Source: Actinophytocola xinjiangensis (GTDB lineage: Bacteria > Actinomycetota > Actinomycetes > Mycobacteriales > Pseudonocardiaceae). From it: a stretch of DNA of 64,000 nucleotides. The notes under the pieces were generated by a model. That model was not told the origin of the DNA. It did no database searches and was given only the letters and a program-made list of their open reading frames with translations. Positions 17,653-26,348 of the stretch are shown piece after piece (the stretch's first letter is position 1; every line of letters begins with the position of its first letter). Location: NCBI RefSeq assembly GCF_001921215.1, contig NZ_MSIF01000005.1, positions 1 to 64,000 on the forward strand, given 5' to 3'. Position numbers and translations under genes: made by a program.

Positions 17653-18603
17653 ATGCGCTTGTTGTACCCGCCCATCGAGCCGCACGAGCAGGGCATGCTC
17701 GACGTCGGCGACGGCCACCGGATCTACTGGGAGGTCTCGGGCAACCCCGCCGGCAAGCCGGTGGTGTTCCTGCACGGCGGGCCGGGCAGCAACACCACCC
17801 CGCTGCACCGGCGGCTGTTCGACCCAGCGGCCTACCGGATCGTGCTGGTCGACCAGCGCGGCTGCGGGCGCAGCACGCCGTCGGTGGTGACCTCACGCGC
17901 CGGGCTGGTCGCCAACACCACCTGGGACCTGGTCGCCGACCTCGAACAGCTGCGTGAGCTGCTGGGGATCGATCGATGGCAGGTGTTCGGCGGGTCGTGG
18001 GGCGCGACGCTGGCCGCCGCCTACGCCCAGACCCACCCGCAGCGGGTGCACGAGATCATCCTGCGCGGGGTGTTCCTGTTGCGGCGCAAGGAACTCGACT
18101 GGATGTACCGGGGCGGCGCCGGCAACCTGTTCCCCGAGGCGTGGGCCGAGTTCGCCGCGCTGGTGCCCGACGGTGAGGACCCGCTGCACGCCTACCACCA
18201 CCTGGTCAACGACCCCTCCCCCGAGGTGGCCGCGCGGGCGGCGGCGGCGTGGAGCAACTGGGAGGGCGCGGCGGTGTCGCTGGTGCCCAGCCCGTCGATG
18301 ATCGCCACCTACGCCGACCCGACGTTCGCCGTGGCGTTCGCCAGGATCGCGCTGCACTACTTCGTCAACGACGGCTGGCTGGCCGACAACCAGCTGGTGC
18401 GCGACGCCGGCAAGCTCGGTGAGATCCCCGGGCGGATCGTGCAGGGCCGCTACGACGCGGTCTGCCCGCCGGCCACCGCGTGGGAGCTGCACCGGGCCTG
18501 GCCGGGCTCGACCCTGACGATCCTGCCCGAGGCCGGACACGCGGTGGCCGACCGGGGCGTGCTGGACGCCCTGCTGTCGGCCACCGACGAGTTCCGGCCC
18601 TGA
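17653..18603 (+). CDS. pip: Proline iminopeptidase (prolyl aminopeptidase)
   Basis: A 316-residue alpha/beta hydrolase releasing N-terminal proline from peptides. Visible: VVFLHGGPGSNTTP (oxyanion HGGPG), DQRGCGRSTPS, the nucleophile elbow FGGSWGATLA, NWEGA in the cap, an Asp in QGRYDAVCPP and the catalytic His in PEAGHAV. These are diagnostic for peptidase family S33 prolyl aminopeptidases. No signal peptide, so cytoplasmic. ATG 17653 is chosen over much longer upstream readings that overlap the divergent gene. It ends directly against the stop of the convergent propeller gene. Confidence 0.94.
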   Translation: MRLLYPPIEPHEQGMLDVGDGHRIYWEVSGNPAGKPVVFLHGGPGSNTTPLHRRLFDPAAYRIVLVDQRGCGRSTPSVVTSRAGLVANTTWDLVADLEQLRELLGIDRWQVFGGSWGATLAAAYAQTHPQRVHEIILRGVFLLRRKELDWMYRGGAGNLFPEAWAEFAALVPDGEDPLHAYHHLVNDPSPEVAARAAAAWSNWEGAAVSLVPSPSMIATYADPTFAVAFARIALHYFVNDGWLADNQLVRDAGKLGEIPGRIVQGRYDAVCPPATAWELHRAWPGSTLTILPEAGHAVADRGVLDALLSATDEFRP

Positions 18604-20898
18604 CTAGCGTCCGACGTCGCTCCTGGCGGCGGCGGCCACGATCCGCACCGACTCGTACCAGGTCAGCACCCGCTCCTCGACCAGCCGCGCGGCCAGGACA
18701 CCGACGTGCGCCACGAACAGGCCGTGGTGGGACCAGGGCCGGTCGTCGCGGATCAGGTCGTTGACCGTGCAGTCGGGCCCGGTGGCGTGGTTGGTGACAC
18801 CGCTGTCGACCGTGCCGAGCACGACGGTGGGCCGGGGGTCGGGGGCGGTGCCGCTCTCGGCGCAGACCGGGGTGTCGTAGCGCAGCAGGGTCGACCCGGA
18901 GCTGGCGTAGACGTCGCCGGAGCTGTGCACGGCCAGGTGGCCGACGGCCCGGTCGGCGAGCACGGTGCGTTCGCCGTCGCCGTCGGGGTCGAGGCTGAAC
19001 AGGGTCCGGCCGGCGAGGCTGCCGTAGAGCAGGCCGTCGACCGGGTTGTACTCCAGGGAGCCGGCCGAGCTGGTGGACGAGCCGTAGCTGTGCCGGACGG
19101 TGACCTCGGCGGTGTCCACGTCGACGGCGAACACCTCCTGGCCGGCCACGCCCCACAGCCGGCCCTGGTCGTCGAAGCTCAGCGCGGGGATCGTCGGTTT
19201 GCCGGGCGCCGGCACGAACTCCCACAGCTTGCGGCCTTCGGCGACCGACCAGGCGAACACCTTCGCCTCGGTCTGCGTCGGCGGCGTCGCGGAGTGTCCA
19301 CTGTAGATGGTGGTGCCGCCGTAGAGGACGCCGTCGCGGTAGGCCAGCGCCTCGATGCCCTGGTCGGTCACCACGCCGCGTTCGCTGGTCACCAGCTCAC
19401 CGGTGGCCGGGTCGTACAGCGCGAGCACCCCGGCCAGTTCTCCGAGCACCGCGAGCGTGCCGACCGCGACCAGGTCACCGGCGCCGGTCAGCGCGCGCGG
19501 GCGGATCTGGCGCTGGGCCTTGAAGTCGAACAGCCGCTTGGGGTTGTCGGCGTGGCCGGGCTCGGGGTGCGGCGAGTACTCGGGGCTGTGCCAGGGCAGC
19601 GCCGGGTCGTAGGCGTAGACCCGCGCGTCGGGGTAGGCGCCGACGTAGAGCGTGCCGTTGTGGTTGAGCATGCCCTCGGACTGGGAGAAGGTGTTGAACT
19701 CCTCGATCGCGCCGCTGTCGGGGTTGACCGCGGCGAACCCGCCGTTGAGGAAACCGCCGGTGTAGACCCGGCCGTCGGGGCCCTCGGCCAGGGTCGTGAT
19801 GTCGATCGGCTCGCCCTGCACGGCCGTCGGCAGGAACGACGAGGCGCCCGTTTCCGGGTTGTAGCGGAACATCTGGCCGCGCCACAGCAGGCCGACGAGG
19901 CTCTGGCCCGGGTAGTCGGGGTCGTCGAGCTCGGCCCAGCCGATGCCCCGGGTGTTGGCCACCCGGCCGGTGAACGGCACGCCGGTCTCGGTGAGCTCGC
20001 CGGTCGCCGGGTCGTAGCGGACGAGTTCGTTGGACCGGATCAGGTAGACCTCGCCGCCGGTGTCGGCGGGCGAGGGTTCCAGGCCGTGCACGTTCTCGAT
20101 CCGGTCGACCCACCGGCCGGCGGTGATGTCCCAGACGTGCAGCGGCGCCGGGAACGCCTCGCCGAAACGCACGTAGAGGTGGTCGCCGACCACGTCGACG
20201 TCGTAGGCCCAGGACTTGTCGTGGTCGGTCAGGTCCTCGGGCAGCGGCAGGGCGGTGCGCTCGCCGGTGTTCTTGTCGACGGCGTAGACCAGGCCGGGGT
20301 TCTCGGTGCCGGCGTAGATGGTGTCGCCGTGGGTGTCGACGCTGCGGACGTAGAGGCGCTCCGGGTCGAGTTGGCCGTAGTCGCGGAACTGGCCGGTGGC
20401 CGGGTCGTAGGAGAACAGCGAGCCGCCCGAGGAGGTGCCGCCGTAGACGACCGAGTTCTCGTCGGTGGCCACGTCCCAGACGAAGTCGGCGCCGAACGGC
20501 CGGCCGAGGTCGGTGAGGCCGCCGGCCTCGGTCCAGCGGAACAGTTTCGCCGAGCCGTAGGTGCCGACGTAGACGCTGCCGTCGGGGGCCGAGGTGACCG
20601 CCCACGAGCCGCCGGAGCCGGTCAGCGGGTAGCGGGCGAGGACCTCGCCGGTGTTCGGGTCGACGGCGTTGAGGTGGGCGGGGGCGCCGGAGGAGGCGCT
20701 CCACAGGACGGTCCGCCCGCCGGGTCCTGGGGCGACGACGCCGCCGATGAGCAGCACGTCCTGCAGGGGCGTGCCGATCTCGGTGACCCGGTCGGTGACC
20801 TGGTCGCTGGTGGGCGCTGGCTGGGCGCCGGCCGTGGCCGGCGTGGTCAGGGGTAAGGCGATGGCGAGGCTGAGCAGGGCGACGACGCTGCGTTTCAT
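18604..20898 (-). CDS. Secreted beta-propeller protein 1, with shared C-terminal domain
   Basis: A 764-residue exported protein of unknown function. A Sec signal (MKRSVVALLSLAIALPLTTPATAGA) is followed by many propeller-type blades built on YDPATGE/VNPDSG, GPDGRVYTGG and GGTSSGGSLF-like repeats, resembling PQQ/WD-like or SMP-30-like propellers, to about residue 690. The last 75 residues form a separate unit: GTVDSGVTNHATGPDCTVNDLI, HHGLFVAHVGVLAARLVEE and the ending IVAAAARSDVGR. This tail recurs in the protein at 21051-23585. AGGAGA precedes ATG 20898. Divergent from propeller 2; an operator copy (20957) lies 58 bases upstream. A role in sugar or glycan binding outside the cell is only a guess. 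Confidence 0.8.
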   Translation of the reverse strand: MKRSVVALLSLAIALPLTTPATAGAQPAPTSDQVTDRVTEIGTPLQDVLLIGGVVAPGPGGRTVLWSASSGAPAHLNAVDPNTGEVLARYPLTGSGGSWAVTSAPDGSVYVGTYGSAKLFRWTEAGGLTDLGRPFGADFVWDVATDENSVVYGGTSSGGSLFSYDPATGQFRDYGQLDPERLYVRSVDTHGDTIYAGTENPGLVYAVDKNTGERTALPLPEDLTDHDKSWAYDVDVVGDHLYVRFGEAFPAPLHVWDITAGRWVDRIENVHGLEPSPADTGGEVYLIRSNELVRYDPATGELTETGVPFTGRVANTRGIGWAELDDPDYPGQSLVGLLWRGQMFRYNPETGASSFLPTAVQGEPIDITTLAEGPDGRVYTGGFLNGGFAAVNPDSGAIEEFNTFSQSEGMLNHNGTLYVGAYPDARVYAYDPALPWHSPEYSPHPEPGHADNPKRLFDFKAQRQIRPRALTGAGDLVAVGTLAVLGELAGVLALYDPATGELVTSERGVVTDQGIEALAYRDGVLYGGTTIYSGHSATPPTQTEAKVFAWSVAEGRKLWEFVPAPGKPTIPALSFDDQGRLWGVAGQEVFAVDVDTAEVTVRHSYGSSTSSAGSLEYNPVDGLLYGSLAGRTLFSLDPDGDGERTVLADRAVGHLAVHSSGDVYASSGSTLLRYDTPVCAESGTAPDPRPTVVLGTVDSGVTNHATGPDCTVNDLIRDDRPWSHHGLFVAHVGVLAARLVEERVLTWYESVRIVAAAARSDVGR

Positions 20899-20956
20899 CG
20901 GTTCTCCTGGCGTGGGGCCACGGGGTGTCCGGGACTCTAACGCCCAGGGCCAATAT

Positions 20957-20968
20957 CGGTAAAGACCG
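20957..20968. promoter_or_regulatory. Regulon operator A
   Basis: CGGTAAAGACCG, flanked by ATAT and AAAC. One of seven copies of an imperfect palindrome (consensus CGGYCYRGMCCG) found only in front of transcription units of this accessory locus. It lies between the divergent propeller genes 1 and 2, nearer propeller 1. Confidence 0.7.
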
Positions 20969-21015
20969 AAACTGTGGCACTGGTGACCTGGCCCGCGAGG
21001 TGTACGGTCCTATAA

Positions 21016-21027
21016 CGGCTCAGACCG
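21016..21027. promoter_or_regulatory. Regulon operator B
   Basis: CGGCTCAGACCG, flanked by ATAA and AAAC, 23 bases before the propeller 2 start codon and 59 bases from copy A. A possible -10 (TATAAC, 21011-21016) touches it, which would suit repression. Confidence 0.72.
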
Positions 21028-21050
21028 AAACCCGCCCCGAGGAGGCCGTT

Positions 21051-23585
21051 ATGCGACGAGCCCACCGAGCCCGACGAGCGCTACGCCTGGCGATCGTCGC
21101 CGCGAGCGTGGCGCTGATCGCCCCGACAGCGCCGGCAGCCGCCGCCGACCCCGTCTTCCGCGAGATCAGCCCGCTGCCGCTGGACGGCGTCACCTCCCCC
21201 GGCTCGGCCCTGGGCACCGGACCCGACGGCCAGCCCTGGCTCTACCTCGTCTCCTCCGGGTCGCCGGCCGTGCTCAGCGTCGTCGACGCCCGCACCGGCG
21301 AACGCCAGCACGAGTTCCCGCTGCCCGGCGCCGCCGGCTCGTGGGCGGTCCAGACCGCACCCAACGGCGACGTCTACCTCGGCACCTACTCCCAGGGCCG
21401 GCTCTACCGCTGGACCCCCGGCGCCGCCGCCGTCGAGGACCTCGGCCAGCAGATCCCCGGCGAGACGTTCATCTGGTCGCTGGACATCGACCAGGACGGC
21501 ACCGTCTACGGCACCACCGGCCAGTTCGACGCGCACGCCTTCCGCCACGACCCGGCCACCGGCCGGACCACCGACCTCGGCGCGCTGGGCGCCGGACCGG
21601 AGAACCTGATCGCCCGCTCCATCGCCGTCGGCGACGGGAAGGCCTTCGTCGGCACCGGCGCCACCCCCCGGTTGGTCGAGATCGACCTGGCCACCGGCGC
21701 CCACCGCGACCTCGACCTGCCCGCGCCGGCCCGCGAGCTGGACTACGTCTACGACCTCGACCTGCGCGGCTCGCTGCTGTTCGTCCGCGCCACCCCCGAC
21801 GGCCGCCCCCAGCCGCTGTACGTCTACGACGTCGCCACCGGCGAGTGGATCGACACCATCCCCGGCGCCCACGGCCTGACCGTGTCCCCCACCGCCGCCG
21901 ACGGCACCACGGTCTACTTCACCAAGGACGAGCAGCTGTACCGCTACGACCTGACGACCCGCGAGTGGACCGCCACCGGCGTCGGCGGCGTCGCCGACCT
22001 GCGCGGCTTCGGCTTCCTCGACCTCGGCCAGGACGACTGGCCTGGCCAGAGCCTGGTGGGCCTGGACCACCAGGGCGGCTACGTCGTGTACTCGCCGGCC
22101 ACCGGCGCCCTCGAACACCGCACCGCCGACGCGGTCGCCGCCCCGGCACCCATCCGCTCGATCACCGAGGGCCCCGACGGCCTGGTGTACGCGGGCGCCT
22201 TCCTCGCCGGCGGCCTCGCCAGCTACGACCCGGCCACCGGCCAGACCCGGGGTTTCGCCCCTGAGGTCGGCCAGGCCGAGGGCATGACCAGCCACGACGG
22301 CGCGCTGTGGGTCGGCACCTACCCCGGCGGCGAGATCTACCGCTACCGCCCAGACGAGCCGACCGAACCGGGCATCAACCCGAGGCGGGTGCTGCGCCTG
22401 TACGAGAGCGCCGGCCAGTCCCGGCCCTTCGCGCTGACCTCCGCCGGCCGCTACCTCGCGATCGGCACGGTCGCGCGCAACGGCCACCCCGGCGGTGGCC
22501 TGACCCTGCTCGACCCGGCCACCGGCGAGCACTGGTTCGACGACGTGGTGCCCGGCCACAGCGTCATCGGCCTGGCCTACCGCGACGGCGTGCTCTACGG
22601 CGCGACGTCGGTGTTCGGCGGCGCCGGTGGCCCGCGCCCGACCGAGACCGACGCCGTGGTGTTCGCCTACGACGTGCAGCGGCGGGTGAAGCTCTGGGAG
22701 GTCGCGCCGGTGCCCGGGGAGGGCGCGCTCGGCGAGATCGCGTTCGACCGCGACGGCAAGCTGTGGAGCCACACCCCGGTCACGGTGTTCCGGCTGGACA
22801 CCGCGACCCGGCGGGTGGAGGCGGTGCGCAACTACGGGGACTACCCGTGGGACACCGTCGAGCAGGCGTGGGTCGGCGCCCGGCTGTGGATCGACCCGTA
22901 CGACGGCGCGCCGCACGTGGTCACCCAGGGGGCGGCCTACCGGATCGACCCGGTCACCCTCGACCGCGCGCGGTTCTTCCGGCCGGCGTCGTTCGGCTTC
23001 GCGCACAACAACGGCCACTACTACCTGGCGCGCGACCCGATGGCCTGGGAGTACACGCCGGCCGAGCGGCCGGCGGCGCGGGTCACGGCCGGCGGCGAGG
23101 CCGTGGTGCCCTGCGGCGAGCAGACCGCCACGCTGTCCGGGTTCGGGCCGGGCGAGCTGGTCGAGCTGTGGCTGCGGCCCTCGGCGCACTACCTCGGGTC
23201 GGTGCGCGCCGGCCAGGACGGGCGGCTCACCCACCGGTTCACCGTGCCCGGTGATCTCCCGGCCGGGGCGCACCGGGTCGAGGTGCGGCGGGTGCAGACC
23301 AACGCCTCGCTCGGCGCGCCGGTGACCGTCGCGCCGCCGCCGCCGCAGACCGGGTACGCGACCGTCCGGTTCGGCGCGGTCGACTCGCGGGTGCCCAACC
23401 GGGCCCGCGACAACGGCTGCACGTTCCTCGACGAGGTGTGGCTGGCCGCGCCGTTCACCGATCACGGCGACGCCGTGGACACCGTCGCCGGCCTGGCCGA
23501 CCAGTGGCTCGCGGACGGTCTGTTCTCCGAGCGGGAGCGCGGCGCGGTCGTCGCGGCGGCGGCGCGGTCCGATGTCGGGCACTGA
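21051..23585 (+). CDS. Secreted beta-propeller protein 2, with shared C-terminal domain
   Basis: An 844-residue exported protein, paralogous to propeller 1. A basic signal peptide (RRALRLAIVAASVALIAPTAPAAAA) is followed by repeated blades with YDPATGQTRG, LVYAGAFLAGG, VYGTTGQF and similar motifs to about residue 680. An extra domain around 690-765 (VVPCGEQTATLSGFGPGEL, THRFTVPGDLPAG) looks like a beta-sandwich. The last 75 residues (VRFGAVDSRVPNRARDNGCTF, HGDAVDTVAGLADQWLADGL, AAAARSDVGH) match the tail of propeller 1. GAGGAGG precedes ATG 21051. It heads a four-gene unit with two amidohydrolase-fold proteins and a DegT enzyme. Function unknown. Confidence 0.8.
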   Translation: MRRAHRARRALRLAIVAASVALIAPTAPAAAADPVFREISPLPLDGVTSPGSALGTGPDGQPWLYLVSSGSPAVLSVVDARTGERQHEFPLPGAAGSWAVQTAPNGDVYLGTYSQGRLYRWTPGAAAVEDLGQQIPGETFIWSLDIDQDGTVYGTTGQFDAHAFRHDPATGRTTDLGALGAGPENLIARSIAVGDGKAFVGTGATPRLVEIDLATGAHRDLDLPAPARELDYVYDLDLRGSLLFVRATPDGRPQPLYVYDVATGEWIDTIPGAHGLTVSPTAADGTTVYFTKDEQLYRYDLTTREWTATGVGGVADLRGFGFLDLGQDDWPGQSLVGLDHQGGYVVYSPATGALEHRTADAVAAPAPIRSITEGPDGLVYAGAFLAGGLASYDPATGQTRGFAPEVGQAEGMTSHDGALWVGTYPGGEIYRYRPDEPTEPGINPRRVLRLYESAGQSRPFALTSAGRYLAIGTVARNGHPGGGLTLLDPATGEHWFDDVVPGHSVIGLAYRDGVLYGATSVFGGAGGPRPTETDAVVFAYDVQRRVKLWEVAPVPGEGALGEIAFDRDGKLWSHTPVTVFRLDTATRRVEAVRNYGDYPWDTVEQAWVGARLWIDPYDGAPHVVTQGAAYRIDPVTLDRARFFRPASFGFAHNNGHYYLARDPMAWEYTPAERPAARVTAGGEAVVPCGEQTATLSGFGPGELVELWLRPSAHYLGSVRAGQDGRLTHRFTVPGDLPAGAHRVEVRRVQTNASLGAPVTVAPPPPQTGYATVRFGAVDSRVPNRARDNGCTFLDEVWLAAPFTDHGDAVDTVAGLADQWLADGLFSERERGAVVAAAARSDVGH

Positions 23586-23586
23586 G

Positions 23587-24339
23587 ATGTCGAGCGCTGA
23601 GGGAGTGCGGGTCTTCGACGCGCACCGGATCGCCGGCCCGGTGCCCGGCGAACCCGCCGCCGACCCGGCCGGGCTGCTCGCCGACCTGGACCACCTGGGC
23701 ATCGACGCCTGCGCGGTGACCACCAGCGCCGAGCTGCTCGGCGACCCCGCCGGGGCCCCGGCGCGGGACGCGGCGAGAACCTGGTCGGCGCGGGCCAGGT
23801 TCCTGCCGGTCCCGGTGATCGTGCCGGCGGTCGCCGGCGCCGGCTGGCCGGCGGACGTGGACGAGCTGCTCGCCACCCCGCCGGCGATGGTGCGGATCTG
23901 CCCGCGGCGGCACCGGTTCGACCCGCACGGGCCGGTCGCGTCCGCCTGGTGGGCCGCGCTCGCCGGGCACGGCGTGCCGGTCGCGCTGGACGTCACCGAG
24001 TGCGGGCTGGACACGGCCGCCGCGCTCGCCCGCGCCTGGCCCGAGCTGGGACTGCTGCTGCTCACCCCCGGCTACCGCGAGCTGCGGCGGCTGGCCGAGC
24101 TGCTGGACACCGCGCCCGGCGTGCGCGTCGAGACCGGCACGCTGGTGGCCGCCGGCGCGGTGGAGTGGCTGGCGCGGCGGTTCGGCGCGCACCGGCTGGT
24201 GTTCGGCTCCGGCGCCCCGCGCTGGGACGACGCCGGTGCCCGGTTCCTGCTCGACCACCTGGAGCTGCCGGAGTCCGACGTGGCGCTGATCGCCGCCGGC
24301 AGCGCGGCGGCCCTGATCGGACAGAGGTGGCCCTGGTGA
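23587..24339 (+). CDS. Degenerate amidohydrolase-fold protein, copy 1
   Basis: A 250-residue TIM-barrel-like protein related to the next gene but with the metal-site residues lost. The first-strand motif is FDAHRIAG instead of DxHxH; the later GTD motif is replaced by VFGSGAPRWD; the central His motifs are missing. It may be a non-catalytic partner of the intact enzyme downstream (inference). ATG 23587 lies just after the propeller 2 stop; ATG 23572 is an alternative. Its stop overlaps the next start (GTGA). A second degenerate copy with the same GSGxPRxD signature is at 34685-35428. Confidence 0.72.
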   Translation: MSSAEGVRVFDAHRIAGPVPGEPAADPAGLLADLDHLGIDACAVTTSAELLGDPAGAPARDAARTWSARARFLPVPVIVPAVAGAGWPADVDELLATPPAMVRICPRRHRFDPHGPVASAWWAALAGHGVPVALDVTECGLDTAAALARAWPELGLLLLTPGYRELRRLAELLDTAPGVRVETGTLVAAGAVEWLARRFGAHRLVFGSGAPRWDDAGARFLLDHLELPESDVALIAAGSAAALIGQRWPW

Positions 24340-25097
24340 TCATCGACGCGCACGGGCACGTCGGCGGCTGGGACCAGTTCCTGGTCCCCCAGCCCTCGGC
24401 GGACTGGCTGGTGGCGACCTCGTCCAGGATCGGTATCGACGTCACCGGCATCTCGCACCTGGTGGCCGTCGGGTACGACACCCGGCTGGGCAACCGGCTC
24501 GCGCTCGCCGAGGCCGCCCGTTTCCCCGGGCGGCTGGGCGTGTGGCTGGTCGCCGACCCGCACGACCCCGACGGCCCCCGGGTGGCCGACGACCTGCTCG
24601 ACACCCCGGGCGTGTGGGGGTTCAAGCTGCACCCCGACACCCACGAGTGCCCGGTCACCGACTCCCGCTACGGGCCCTACCTGCGGCGGGCGGTCGAGCG
24701 GGGTGTGCCGGTGCTGTCGCACTCGCAGACCCGCTCGCCCTACTCCGACCCGGCCGACCTCGCCGAGGTGGTGGACCGCCATCCCGGGCTGACGCTGCTG
24801 GCCGGGCACGCCGGACTGTGGCAGGACGGGTTCGTCCGGGCCGCCGAGCTGGCCGCCGCGCACGACGGCCTGTACCTGGAGATCTGCGGGTCGCGGCTGA
24901 CGGCGCGCTGGCTGGAGCGGCTGGTCGCGATCGCCGGCGCCGAGCGGGTGCTGTTCGGCACCGACGCGACCTTCCTTGACCCGCGTGCCGGGCTGGGCAA
25001 GGTCGTCAACTCCCGGCTGTCCGCGCACGAGCGTGACCTCGTGCTGGGCGGCAACGCCGCGCGCCTGCTCGGCGCACGCCTGAACCCCGAGAGGTGA
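24336..25097 (+). CDS. Amidohydrolase family protein (intact), copy 1
   Basis: A 253-residue member of the amidohydrolase-2 (ACMSD-like) metallo-hydrolase/decarboxylase family. Metal and catalytic motifs are all present: IDAHGHVGG at the start, GFKLHPDTHE, VLSHSQTRSP, LLAGHAGLW and VLFGTDATFLD. The substrate is not known; family members hydrolyse C-N/C-O bonds or decarboxylate. GTG 24336 overlaps the stop of the degenerate paralogue (GTGA), and the DegT gene begins three bases after its stop, so the products are made together. The equivalent enzyme in the second module is at 35425-36174. Confidence 0.82.
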   Translation: MIIDAHGHVGGWDQFLVPQPSADWLVATSSRIGIDVTGISHLVAVGYDTRLGNRLALAEAARFPGRLGVWLVADPHDPDGPRVADDLLDTPGVWGFKLHPDTHECPVTDSRYGPYLRRAVERGVPVLSHSQTRSPYSDPADLAEVVDRHPGLTLLAGHAGLWQDGFVRAAELAAAHDGLYLEICGSRLTARWLERLVAIAGAERVLFGTDATFLDPRAGLGKVVNSRLSAHERDLVLGGNAARLLGARLNPER

Positions 25098-25100
25098 GAC

Positions 25101-26285
25101 ATGACCACCCTGGCGATCGACGGCGGCACCCCGGTGCGCGCCGAGGGCTGGCCGTCCTGGCCGCCGGCCGCCACCCCCGAGCAGCACGCGCTGCTGCGCG
25201 AGGTCGTCGACAGCGGGCACTGGGGCTCGACCAGCGGGCGGCGCTGCGCGGAGTTCACCGAGGCGTTCGCCGCCCGGCATGGCTGCGCGCACGGGGTGAC
25301 GGTGGCCAACGGGACGCTGGCGCTGTTCGCGGCGCTGCGCGCGGCCGGTGTCGGTGAGGGCGACGAGGTCGCCGAGGTCATCGTGCCGGGCTACACGTTC
25401 GTCGCGTCGGCGACCTCGGTGCTGCTGGCCGGGGCGCGGCCGGTGATCGCCGACGTCGACCCCGACCACCTGCACCTGAGCGCGGCCACCGTCGAGGCGG
25501 CGCTGACCGACCGCACGCGGGCGATCATGCCGGTGCACCTGGCCGGCAGCCCGGCGCCGATGGACGAGCTGACGGCGCTGGCCGCCCGCGCGGGGGTGGC
25601 GGTGGTGGAGGACGCGGCGCAGGCGCACGGCGCGGCCTACCGCGACCGGCCGGTCGGCGGTCTCGGTGACGCGGCGACGTTCAGTTTCCAGGCCAGCAAG
25701 GCGATGTCGGCCGGCGAGGGCGGGCTGATCACCACCAACGACGCGGCGCTGGCCGACGCGGCGTGGTCGGTGTGCAATCTCGGGCGGGTGCGCGGCGGCG
25801 CCTGGTACCACCACGCCGAGCTGGGCTGGAACCTGCGGATGACCGAGTTGCAGGCGGCGTTGCTGACGCCGTGGCTGGATCGTCTCGACGCCGAGATCGA
25901 CCGGCGGGAGGAGTTCGCCACCGGTCTGGCCGCCGCGTTGACCGGTGAGCTGCCGGTGCGGGTGGTCGGCGATCCGGAGGGCACCACCCGCAACACCCGG
26001 CACCTGTTGCTGCTGCGTCTGGACGAGCACGTCGACAAGGCGTGGGTGGTGCGGGCGCTGGCGGCCGAGGGTGTGCCGGCCGACGCCGGCTATCCGGGGT
26101 TGGGGCGGATCACGCCGGTCGCGGAGAACGCGGTGGTGCTCGACGCGCCGGGGGTGGACCGGGCGGCCGCGTCGGTGCTGTGGCTGCGTCAGGACGTGCT
26201 GATGTCGGGCGCCGCCGGGGTGGGTGACGTGCTGGCCGCGTTGGAGCGTGTGGTGGCCGATCCCCGGGCGTTCGGCCGGTCCTGA
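25101..26285 (+). CDS. DegT/DnrJ/EryC1/StrS aminotransferase 1
   Basis: A 394-residue PLP enzyme of the sugar-aminotransferase family, which transaminates keto-sugars or keto-cyclitols. Visible: GCAHGVTVANGTLALFAAL (PLP phosphate site), VIVPGYTFVASATSVLLAG, PVIADVDPDHLHLS, VEDAAQAHGAAY, the Schiff-base Lys in SFQASKAMSAGEGG, and LGWNLRMTELQAA. Last gene of the unit headed by propeller 2. A paralogue lies at 33483-34688. Closest functional guesses are aminocyclitol-type enzymes, by family only. Confidence 0.9.
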   Translation: MTTLAIDGGTPVRAEGWPSWPPAATPEQHALLREVVDSGHWGSTSGRRCAEFTEAFAARHGCAHGVTVANGTLALFAALRAAGVGEGDEVAEVIVPGYTFVASATSVLLAGARPVIADVDPDHLHLSAATVEAALTDRTRAIMPVHLAGSPAPMDELTALAARAGVAVVEDAAQAHGAAYRDRPVGGLGDAATFSFQASKAMSAGEGGLITTNDAALADAAWSVCNLGRVRGGAWYHHAELGWNLRMTELQAALLTPWLDRLDAEIDRREEFATGLAAALTGELPVRVVGDPEGTTRNTRHLLLLRLDEHVDKAWVVRALAAEGVPADAGYPGLGRITPVAENAVVLDAPGVDRAAASVLWLRQDVLMSGAAGVGDVLAALERVVADPRAFGRS

Positions 26286-26292
26286 ACCGGTC

Positions 26293-26322
26293 TTGACACC
26301 ATCCTCGGCACTGAATTACGGT
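26293..26322 (+). promoter_or_regulatory. Promoter of the epimerase-DHDPS unit
   Basis: TTGACA (26293-26298) and TACGGT (26317-26322) with an 18-base spacer. The -10 overlaps the left half of operator C, so a bound regulator should block the polymerase. Confidence 0.6.
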
Positions 26323-26330
26323 CTGGTCCG
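26319..26330. promoter_or_regulatory. Regulon operator C
   Basis: CGGTCTGGTCCG, flanked by ATTA and AAAC, 18 bases before the epimerase start codon and overlapping the -10 element of the promoter at 26293-26322. Confidence 0.75.
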
Positions 26331-26348
26331 AAACTAGAGGGGGTGGTC

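Noticed and set aside
16139-17896. A single 585-residue minus-strand protein
   Set aside because: Only its last 175 residues are protein-like (SRPBCC). The rest is a shifted frame over the GST-like gene, which has its own start and stop.
18706-20856. 716-residue plus-strand frame opposite propeller 1
   Set aside because: Antisense of repetitive propeller blades; it shows only Gly/Val/Asp repeats mirrored from the real gene.
21081-24065. 994-residue minus-strand frame
   Set aside because: Runs antisense through propeller 2 and the degenerate amidohydrolase; no start signal and biased composition.
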